From positions 1,504,118 through 1,568,117 of the forward strand of contig CBDETC010000002.1 of the NCBI GenBank assembly GCA_965242845.1: a stretch of DNA of 64,000 nt, read 5' to 3'. The notes under the pieces were generated by a model. It was not told where the DNA came from and did not search any database. It was given only the letters and a program-made list of their open reading frames with translations. The first letter of the stretch is position 1, and each line of letters starts with the position of its first letter. The translations under genes were made by a program, and so were the position numbers. Shown here piece by piece: positions 56,340 through 64,000 of this stretch. Source of the stretch: RHLJ01 sp965242845. Lineage in GTDB: Bacteria; Bacteroidota; Rhodothermia; Balneolales; Balneolaceae.

Positions 56340-57079
56340 TCGGGTGTATATAGGGTATAGAGGCCTTATAAAAGGTTTCTATATATATAGAGTTTAGAAT
56401 ACTGTTTATGTATTTTTGTTTATAGTATGTTGTCTGGGGATTCATATATGTGCGAACACTTCCCAAGTGTAGCTGCTTGCTTCCAGAAAAAGGTTTCAGT
56501 GACCTCCCTCGCTGCGGTTGTTCTACTTTCGTCCCGAGACCCCAAAGTAAGGATGTTCCATGTATATCTTCAGCGCAACACTTTTGTAGACAATATATAC
56601 TCTATATAAGGTCCCCTAACCCTATTTATGCCCATACTGTGTTGCGCTGAAGATAAAGAAGGATAGATCTGTAGCAACGGTTCTTTATGGGGACCAAAGC
56701 CTCCTATGTAAGTATGGTTATAAGCCCAATTAATTGCCTGATTGAGTTTCAAATCCTTGTACTCTCCACAACCTGTGCAAAACCACCCCTCAATGCAGCA
56801 GGGTATTTGTAATCAGATTGCTCCCCTTTTCTTTGGGGCTCGGGGTCGGGGGTCCTATACGGGGCGTCTATGCTTTCTCTTATAAAGTTTTGATCGTGGG
56901 TCTTCAATGATTTGGACATGGTTCGCAAGGTCTGGGGCTGCAATAATAATATAATATAGGGGCTAGCTAGGGATTGCCATAGCCATAGGATCTGGGGTCT
57001 GCCAGGCTGTCTGATCAAACTCATTGCAACCAGGGTTACCCGCAGCATCTCCAATTTCAGGAGCCAGCAGATCCGCACA
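56340..57079. other. No convincing gene; TATA-rich with one imperfect palindrome
   Basis: GTATATCTTCAGCGCAACAC (56,562) is inverted as GTGTTGCGCTGAAGATA (56,639), about 95 bp end to end, and flanks TATACTCTATATAAGG. This looks like another small palindromic element. The rest contains only short ORFs and a few heptamer-like units near 56,230-56,320. Confidence 0.45.
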
Positions 57080-57601
57080 ATGTTAGATGTAGAAGCCTGG
57101 GCGAGATTCATCTTGCAAAGGTTGCAGGTTCTGGAAAAGGAGGCACAGGAGCAGCTAGTTCTTCATGCTTTTGAGGATGTTCGCAACGGGCTGCTGTCTC
57201 TACTTTCAGTTCTGCCAGGGTATGGCGAAAAAGCTGTGGTGTCAGCTAAGATAATGGCTGATTCTTTGAACACCGTCAAGCACGCGGTGATGTCCGGTTG
57301 GGATGCAAGTAGCACTACTCCGTTGACTGTTGTTCCTGTAGCCATGCCTGAGTTCGGTAATGGAGATAGACGGCTTTCTATGTCAGACCGAATTACGAAT
57401 CGTGGTGCCAGTAATATCCTAGAAGACCTCAAGCAAGCGATGAAAGCTTTGGACAAGCTTATCTATTACGTCCATGACGAGGATGTTGCTGATGCTGGGC
57501 AAAGGCTTCACACAATCGAGTCTGCTTTGGAAGATGCAATCATTCTGGCAAAACACCTGAGTGGTACTTCCTCCTCTACTTCCAGTCCTGACACACCCTG
57601 A
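57080..57601 (+). CDS. 173-residue helical protein, unknown function
   Basis: A clean ATG-to-TGA frame opens with MLDVEAWARFILQRLQVLEK. It contains LHAFEDVRNGLLSLLSVLPG, IMADSLNTVKHAVMSGWD, NILEDLKQAMKALDKLIYYV and LHTIESALEDAIILAKHLSG, ending in a Ser/Thr tail. It is strongly helical and soluble, without a signal peptide or membrane segment. It may be an exon of a larger gene, since splice-like sites exist on both sides. No family is recognised. Its place among plus-strand multicopy-family genes suggests it belongs to the same unit. Confidence 0.6.
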   Translation: MLDVEAWARFILQRLQVLEKEAQEQLVLHAFEDVRNGLLSLLSVLPGYGEKAVVSAKIMADSLNTVKHAVMSGWDASSTTPLTVVPVAMPEFGNGDRRLSMSDRITNRGASNILEDLKQAMKALDKLIYYVHDEDVADAGQRLHTIESALEDAIILAKHLSGTSSSTSSPDTP

Positions 57602-57841
57602 GTTGAAGAAATGCTGGCTTCGGTGGAGATTACCTGTTGCGGGTCTCGAGAAAAACACCTCTGAAGCTCTGTTGTGATAGTTTCTGTAGGATAAGTTCAA
57701 TAAATTCTTCAGAAGGGTCTTGGCAAGATGGGACCGGTTTGGATTTATGCTACAGGGAAATAGTTTTAGGAGGTTTTCGGGCGAGAAAGCCAGAAATTCA
57801 GCGAAACGTGCCTGAAAGCGTCAAACGACCATTTTTTTATT

Positions 57842-58110
57842 TGAAGGACCCTGTAATTCTGACCCCAGAACGCCCATAAATACCCGTAGAATCCCTCTTC
57901 AGACCCGTAGAACGCCCATAAATAACCCGTAGAACGACCAGAAATTCTCGTAGAATACTCTCCAGCAAGCGTAAGTTCGCCCCGAGAAGCGTGGAACGAC
58001 CATAAAAATCCTGAACCCTAGCCGTAAACCTTACGAAAAACGACCATAAATAGGCGTAGAAAAGGCGTAGAAAAGGCGTAGAACGACCATAAAAAAGCGT
58101 AGAAATCCAC
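57842..58110. repeat. Degenerate CGTAGAACGACCATAAA repeat
   Basis: At least eight imperfect units of the form CGTAGAA(C)GACCATAAA or AACGCCCATAAATACCCGTAG fill this stretch. On the minus strand they translate as repeated FYGRST and IYGRST, which explains the open frame there. The unit is unlike the TTTAGGG heptamer and unlike any palindrome family elsewhere in the window. Confidence 0.75.
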
Positions 58111-58158
58111 AGCACCTAGGCTTCATTTCTTGCATCTTTCCAAGAATCTTTCCAGCCC

Positions 58159-58389
58159 ATGTGCGATGTCTTGCTCACAGCATCTAGCCCCCATTGCGGC
58201 CAGCAGGTTCCCATGTCTGGGCCTGGGAAAACTTTTCTGAGCAAGGCTTGGTCAGGTGGTTCCATGATTGCCGGTACAGAAGCCATGTCATCCCGGATTA
58301 AACAAGAGCTGCCTGATTCAATCGAAGCCCTGGAACAGAAAGTCAAGGATCCGATGCGTGAAGCATGTCTTCTATCACCCTCTAAGTAA
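58159..58389 (+). CDS. Probable exon, unidentified
   Basis: The frame reads MSGPGKTFLSKAWSGGSMIA then GTEAMSSRIKQELPDSIEAL and EQKVKDPMREACLLSPSK before TAA. Splice-like CAG sites near 58,174 and 58,208 make the 5' edge uncertain. Composition resembles the neighbouring multicopy-family proteins. No domain is recognised. Confidence 0.4.
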   Translation: MCDVLLTASSPHCGQQVPMSGPGKTFLSKAWSGGSMIAGTEAMSSRIKQELPDSIEALEQKVKDPMREACLLSPSK

Positions 58390-58603
58390 CCCCACCAGCA
58401 GGACCTTCGACGAAGACTAGAAGGAGCCCCGGCCGAAGATCGTCCATGTATGGAGGTTGGCATAATCTTTCGAACACAACCACACCTGAATTCACGATAT
58501 AAACACCCCAAACCCTTTTAAACCCTAAATTGCTCACATTCTCATTCTGCCACTATCGGATTTTCATATAGATGCAAGCAACCCATAAGTCCCGAAGAAG
58601 TGG

Positions 58604-58746
58604 ATGAATGAAACCGAACTTCCTGAACTACGGAATCTATTCCGACAGGCCAGCTCCCAGCAGGAAGCCGTGACTCCGGTCGTTGTGACCCCGAACCCTG
58701 CCGAAGCCCCGAAGGAAAACGAGGCCAGCAATCTTTGCACTTCAAG
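58604..58746 (+). CDS. Probable exon, unidentified
   Basis: The frame reads MNETELPELRNLFRQASSQQ then EAVTPVVVTPNPAEAPKENE and ASNLC, a Pro/Glu-rich linker like those in the protein starting near 59,179. The 3' part of the ORF is less protein-like, so the exon probably ends near 58,746. It may be a 5' exon of the next gene. Confidence 0.4.
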
Positions 58747-59178
58747 AAAACAGTTCTGTGTAGCCCATCCCAACCATCCCTGTAGATTAAATACCATATT
58801 AACCTATTACATATGGTACCCCATGTGTTATAAACCCGTGTACAGCTTGTAACCCTGACACGTGGATCGTTCTTGCATCACTAGGAGAAGTCTTCTGCAA
58901 TCGGCTCGGCTGCTCCAATGGAGGTTGAGGCTTCTTGATTTGATATTTTCAGTTTAGCTCTAGCTCGGGTGTCCAGTGTGCTGGCAGGTCGCGTCCACGC
59001 TCGTGGAGAAATCTTCCCAGGCCGAGGACTCGCCTTGAAACTTGCATCAATGCTAGATTCAGGGTACGTGCAGGATCCATGGGGCATGATCCTTGAGGCT
59101 CAGCCGACCACTGCCAGTGACCTACTCTGTGTTCTAGTGTACCCTATAAACATGTACTTACCTTCATGAGCTGAGGCC

Positions 59179-61462
59179 TTGGAAAAGCAACTCATGCAGA
59201 TGGTGAAATTCTATCGAAGCGATGCTTCTGCGACGAGCTCTAGAAGCGCAAGCCCGATCCGTAAGGACTGCTTCACGGAAAGTGCTTCACTAAATGATTG
59301 CAAGGCCCTGTGTATCTATTTGTGTGAGGACCACCCGCTGCAGAGGATCCTGGAGTCCCAGCGCTCCTTTTCCTCCCAGCCCTCGCCTGATGCTGTGCCC
59401 CCCGGCCAACCCTCTCCAATGGTGACGAGGCTTGCAGGCCATGCCCAGAATGATAGTGTGTGTGTGACTCCTAAGGAAACAAGTGCTGAGGCGCTGCCCG
59501 TCCCCAAGCAAAATGGCAGCACGCTTGTGGTGGTGACCCCCCCTGAAAGTGCCATGCCCCCAGTGCCTGTGACATGCCAGCGCCAGCCATCCCCCCCTAA
59601 AGAGAAGGAAACCTTGGAACCTTGTACGCCTGCTCGAAGTGAGAAACCCTCTACGGCTGCAGGAACTCAGAAACCCTCGGTGCCTTCTACACCAGCAGGA
59701 AGTCAGAAACCCTCGGTGCCTTCTACACCAACAGGAAGTCAGAAACCCTCGGTGCCTTCTACACCAACAGGAAGTCAGAAACCCTCGGTGCCTTCTACAC
59801 CTCCACCGCTCGAGAAACCCAAGCAGGCAGTCTCGCCCTCACAGGTCGTGGATTCTGACGATGAGAAGGAATACAACAACTACAAGAAGCATTACAACCG
59901 CATGGAAGCCAAAATCCGCCGCATGTGTGAGCCCAAAAGCACCAGTGGCAAGATTGAGGCTGACTCGAAGCTCGTGGCCCAATGGAAGGAGAAAGGGCAT
60001 TCCAGAACGCAATTGGTAAAATTGATGATGGAGGCCGACGGCGCCAAGGATGGGCAAAGGGATTTATATAATGAAGTAATTTGCAAACCCTCTATAAACC
60101 CTATAAAACGTAGATCAGGTATAAACCCATTAAACTCGATCTATATAACCCTTATAACCCTATGACATTGCAGGACGCCTTTCTGCACAAGCTGGAATGC
60201 TACCGCCGCACTGAAAGCTTTCGCAAGCTTGCTACCAAGGGAGGTTACTATAGCGAGACCGACATGCGCAAACCCGTTTCTGAAGGTGGTCTGGCCTACT
60301 CAGCGAAACTTGGCTCTTAGTCCTGCTCATCCCTTCATCTTGCGTGTGTCCGAGGAGCATAATAATCTCATGGTGTTCCATGCCAAGGAAGAAGGCCGAG
60401 AAGGCAAAGGCGTACTGCCTGCAGCACGGGCTGTACCGGTATCGTGGCTGCGTATATATCTACGCGTGAAACGCTTGGAGTCCCTGTTACATGCTAGCTA
60501 AGGAAGAACAAGTATGATGAGGATGAGTTGGAGTACTGGATTGATTATCGTACTGAAGGGATGAGGGGCACGAACGAGGTTGACGGAATGGTGGAACGCG
60601 CGACTGCAGATATCGATGGGGTCCTGGCCCCGGCCCTTGACGATAACCCTATGCCATGTCTACCAGCTCAAAATGGATCTACAGATCATCTTCCTGGGGT
60701 TCAGGCGGAGCAGGGTATGAAGGCCACAGGGTTTTTGCATGGGTCATGCACGAGTTCTCCCACTTTCATCTAACTCTCCATGACACACCAGGGTGAGGCT
60801 TACATCGGCAAGATGCTGGATGACACACTCTCTGCCCGCAATAAGCTGCAGAAGTTCATGGACAAGCTTCTTTCAGAGCAGGCTATGAAGAATGATGAGT
60901 ACGGCCCTTATAATTTTGAATTGCAACTACTGAATATTGCAAATTCCTCTCTACTAAGGGAAGAGGAGAAGATGCGAGAAGTTGTGTCTCAGTTGGACAG
61001 CCTCTACGACGAGCTGGCCGGAATGCAGGCTGAAGCAAAGGTGAATGGTATGACGGCTATGTTTCTGGGATTAGTTACTTCTTTCCTCGGAACCTTTTGC
61101 TTGAGCTGGGCCCGCGCCTGCTTGTTTCAAGGTTGCAGCAGACTTTGGAGGAGAAGTACAAGTGCATCAAACGACAGCCCTGATCTTATCAACTCTGCCG
61201 CTCATCATCTTAACGGCTCATTGCTCCTGCTGAGGTGTGTGCTGGCTGTTTCCTTTGAGATCAAGAACAGGTTCCTGGGATGCACTTCGTAACCTGGGAT
61301 GCTGCTGGCAAATTTGACAGTGCACTCAGGTCGCTCAAACGAAAGTCGTCTGACCCCAGCCAGGTTAGAGCCCCCAAATCCAAACCGGCCCCAAAGCAAG
61401 CGCCGAAAGAAAAGGCCAAGCCAAAGGTTAAGGCCAAGCCGCGCAACAGCGCGGCGAAGTAA
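59179..61462 (+). CDS. Pro-rich multicopy-family protein with GGYYSETDMRKP module
   Basis: Exon 59,179-60,075 encodes EKQLMQMVKFYRSDASATSS, a long Ser/Pro/Thr region with four 12-residue repeats (GSQKPSVPSTPT, 59,659-59,802), VVDSDDEKEYNNYKKHYNRM, then QLVKLMMEADGAKDGQRDLY. A 98-bp GT-AG intron leads in phase to 60,174 (DAFLHKLECYRRTESFRKLA, GGYYSETDMRKPVSEGGLAY). The coding-like frame changes by -1 near 60,318 and gives MPRKKAEKAKAYCLQHGLYR to 60,438. A 64-bp intron precedes 60,503 (KNKYDEDELEYWIDYRTEGM). Next comes GEAYIGKMLDDTLSARNKLQ (from about 60,794) with coiled-coil-like LREEEKMREVVSQLDSLYDE. The last frame (61,280-61,462) reads WDAAGKFDSALRSLKRKSSD and a Lys/Pro tail ending NSAAK and TAA. 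Joins after 60,690 are not resolved. GGYYxExxMxKP…GGLGYS modules are, from memory, repeated in Symbiodinium; function is unknown. Confidence 0.7.
59659..59802 (+). repeat. Four tandem 36-bp repeats in coding sequence
   Basis: Four units encode (A/T)G(T/S)QKPSVPSTP. The last three copies are nearly identical at DNA level, which suggests recent expansion by slippage or unequal exchange in frame. Confidence 0.9.
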
Positions 61463-62538
61463 GCTGGGCCACAAAGCCTGGGCTGATTTTGGGTTCAAAG
61501 CTCCCTGTGTGGGTTGGGTTTTTTTGACGAATCGACCCGCAAAGATTCCTTGATCTAGGGTAGCTTCTCGATGTGCCTACATGGGGAGTGCTTCTGCAGA
61601 GTTTTTTTCAAAACTCAAATCTTGATGCACCTGGGTTGGCTTGAAGCAGCATGCTTCGATCGCCATTAGTGATCTGGATCGCGTGTGACGTCACTGTCCA
61701 AAAGCCGGTAGAACGCAGAGCTGTATTGATTTTAGGAAGTGTCACTTTGACTCATTGATTCACGGCCGTTCCACATGCCAGGTCTTGGATTCATCCAACA
61801 TGCCTCGCACAAGGCTCGTGAATACGCCCGAAGCTACGGAAAAGGGGCTAGGGACTCAGAATTCATTTCGGAGCCTTTTGAATAGAATACACCAATCCCA
61901 AAGGTTATCTTTGAAGGATCTCTCTTAGAATTCGGGTTGTGATATAGGGGCCTATGGAGTTTTGGGATACATACTGTTAAAGCCTGTACGTCAGCTTATT
62001 CTATAATTGGCTTATGGGGTTTATGGGTTTATATGGGTATATGATTTTACTTTGGCTTCTATAGGGTTCTTCCGATTTAGGTGTCTGGTCATATAGATGC
62101 CCTGTAAAGAAAACCCCGCAAAGATTGAATACAAAGCCATATCTGCCTTGCTGTTGGGATCCCTCGATTCATCTTTCACGATCGTAACATTATAAAGGCC
62201 CATTATGTTCTCTGTGTAAAACCCGAATGAACTTCTTTGCCTACGTGGAACAGCCTTATATAGAAGCCCTGCGTGATACCCGTGTTAGCACAATTTATGG
62301 CAATTGTCAACCCCATGATACTTAAGATCATGTACACTTCTACCGGCCCTATAGATGTTATGAACGAACCTGTACAATTAAGAAACCCAATGGACGCCAT
62401 AGAAATCCACTCAAGAGCCTAGTACACTTCAGCGCATTAATTCCCAGAATGAAAGTCCCCCTATACTCTTAAGCACCCCTATATACAAACCACCCACTAA
62501 ATCGTGTCATCCCTTAATCTAAGATTGGTTGGGCCCAG
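61463..62538. other. Intergenic or intronic spacer
   Basis: I see no convincing coding sequence here. There are ATATAGGG- and CCCTATA-like strings near 61,930-62,480, but no heptamer arrays and no clear palindrome family. The promoter of the next gene may lie here; no TATA-type or spliced-leader sequence was identified. Confidence 0.4.
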
Positions 62539-64000
62539 GTCCCGGCGAAGGATCTGGTGCTGCGTGCGCAAGCCTCACGCAGTGACGGTGATATGCTGTG
62601 CCAAGCTGGACTGAAGATTGCTAATGCAAGTGCGAATCATGAGGAGGATATGGTCTACAAAGCATTGGTACAAACGGAGCTTATCGTGAATATCCCATGG
62701 ACGTATCTGAATTTGGGTACAGGTGTACTGAAGAGCCACCCCTGCTTCAAACCTGGTGACCTTATCGGAGCTCTAGCAAGACGTGGAAAACTCTCTGAAC
62801 TAATCGGGACCCCTGTTGAGTCCTGTCACTGTTCTTCAATAATATTGCTTTGTTCGTTTCTCGTGTAGAAAGTTTTCGTTTCATTCATTCAACGATTCTT
62901 CGATCTGCCAACCATGAGGTGAGCCTGTTCTTGCGGACTTTTGGCATCACTTCATGATCTCCGAGCCAGACCACCCAGTTGTGGATGACATTCAGAGTGG
63001 TCGCGTGGACCCGTCCTACCTTATCCCCATTAATCTTCATGGGGATGGAGGTAGAACGTTCAAGAAAGCGGAGATCATGATTCTGCAGTGGCAGTCGTGT
63101 ATAGGCAGAGGTACACAACTTTCGCACTTGCGGCAAAAGAAGCGCCAGCTGGGCGCGGATGTGATGCCAGGCCAAGTGAATCTCTGTGGACATTCACTTT
63201 CAACCAGATTCCTTATTTCGGTCCTGCATAAGAAATTTTACATGGAGGATGCGACGCCGCTTCTTGATTTGCTTGGCCATGTTTCGGACTGGTTTGGAAG
63301 CCTGTATAAGGACGGGCTCCTGCTTGATGGGCAGCTATGGAGGTTTTTACCGCTGGGGCTCAAGGGGGATTTGGTGTTTCAATCGAAGGCCGCATCTCTC
63401 ATACGCAGTTTTGCGCACGTGAGAAAGCGGGCTGCGACTGCCAAGTCCAAGGACCTGGTTGGCTGTTGCTCTTGGTGCCTAGCTGGCACATCTGAAGTGG
63501 CCTTTGAAGATTTTGGTGTTGAAAGGCCGGCATGGTTAGCGACGGCAGGCGAGAACAATCCGTTACCGTGGACATCGATGCCCAGCTTGTTGAGAAACAT
63601 TCCCCATGCACCACATGCGCACAGCTTCCTGAAAATCGACCTTTTTCATACCTTGAATATGGGCGTCTACAAAGAGTACGCTGCGTCGTCCCTTTGTCTT
63701 TGTTTGGCTTTGCCGGGGAAAAAAACCAATGACGAGAACTTGCAGGAGATCAACAGACATCTACGGATTTTCTTGAAAGCCACGAAGCACACCTTGCATG
63801 CTGCAAAACTTACGCTTGACATGATTGGCGCTGCCACCCCGAACGTTTATGCTTCAGGTTCCTGGAACAAGGGGCAAGATTCTGTTGTTCTCATGGAATT
63901 CCTGCCCTGGCTGCTGGATACGCTGGGTACAGATACGAAACAGCGACCTTACAAGTACATTTACGAGGGAGCTAAAGCTGTTCACCGCTGCATGCGCACT
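62539..64000 (+). CDS. HGDGG-family protein, 3' end beyond the window
   Basis: Exon 62,539-62,824 follows a GGGCCCAG acceptor: VPAKDLVLRAQASRSDGDML, LKIANASANHEEDMVYKAL, HPCFKPGDLIGALARRGKLS. The 94-bp intron (GTCACTG to CATGAG) splits a Cys codon. Exon 62,919 onward is open for 360 codons to the window edge without a stop: LADFWHHFMISEPDHPVV, IPINLHGDGGRTFKKAEIMI, VNLCGHSLSTRFLISVLHKK, LPLGLKGDLVFQSKAASLIR, DLVGCCSWCLAGTSEVAFED, LKIDLFHTLNMGVYKEYAAS and YASGSWNKGQDSVVLMEFLP. CCSWCLAG (Cys pairs) could bind metal; HGDGGR, GxKGDL and KxDLFHxxxxGVxK are the most ordered motifs. I recognise this domain as one repeated many times in Symbiodinium gene sets, usually unannotated. Conserved polar motifs suggest an enzyme, but no known fold is assigned. 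The start lies upstream of 62,539. Confidence 0.8.

Noticed and set aside
57837..58115. 92-codon minus-strand ORF with repeated FYGRST
   Set aside because: It is explained by the 17-bp repeat read in frame; no other coding evidence.
1..64000. Higher-plant origin because of TTTAGGG repeats
   Set aside because: The island proteins belong to families I recall from dinoflagellates, some introns fit GC donors, and no plant-type gene was recognised. A plant source is not formally excluded for the repeat-only part.

Overview
This window is nuclear DNA of a eukaryote, most probably a dinoflagellate of the Symbiodiniaceae/Suessiales type. Three observations support this. The plant/dinoflagellate-type telomere heptamer TTTAGGG (or CCCTAAA, in either orientation) is scattered through most non-coding DNA. 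Coding is broken into small exons, including some introns that fit best with GC donors. The large coding island at the right-hand end carries protein families that I recognise from memory as highly multicopy in Symbiodinium genomes. I saw no bacterial-type operon, tRNA, rRNA or CRISPR array, and no spliced-leader sequence.

Region 1 (1-33.6 kb) is repeat-rich. Short exons sit in a sea of TTTAGGG-derived DNA and of small palindromic elements that look like MITEs, in at least nine families. The only confidently identified conventional gene is a minus-strand aspartate/glutamate racemase-family gene at 6.7-9.2 kb, assembled from at least six exons. Other minus-strand exon candidates include pentatricopeptide-repeat (PPR) fragments near 5.0, 12.9, 16.8 and 28.2 kb and unidentified exons near 13.1-13.4, 27.1 and 32.0 kb. 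A plus-strand genic patch containing a direct duplication lies at 22.2-24.1 kb.

Region 2 (33.67-36.63 kb) is a discrete 2,956-bp element. It is flanked by the 8-bp direct repeat TATTTTAA, has about 25-bp terminal inverted repeats, and carries an internal array of about 204-bp palindromic units. It contains none of the heptamer DNA that surrounds it. It resembles a non-autonomous hAT-like transposon.

Region 3 (36.6-50.8 kb) returns to the heptamer/MITE landscape. It includes a roughly 1.6-kb satellite of about 90-bp units (38.8-40.4 kb) and scattered exons on both strands (40.6-40.9, 43.6, 45.6, 49.8 and 50.1 kb).

Region 4 (50.9-64.0 kb) is a gene-rich, almost heptamer-free island of plus-strand genes. 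It encodes an AT-hook/RGG protein ending in a FARRYRP module, a protein with an FARRALEIM module, a helical 173-residue protein, a Pro-rich protein with a GGYYSETDMRKP module and Lys/Pro tail, and an HGDGGRTFKK protein cut by the window edge. All appear to belong to dinoflagellate-restricted families without known function. Their clustering suggests they travel together, which is the most interesting open question here.

Several likely reading frames need one extra base in or near a G or T run. This may mean assembly errors rather than pseudogenes, so exon models should be checked against RNA. All boundaries were derived by hand.
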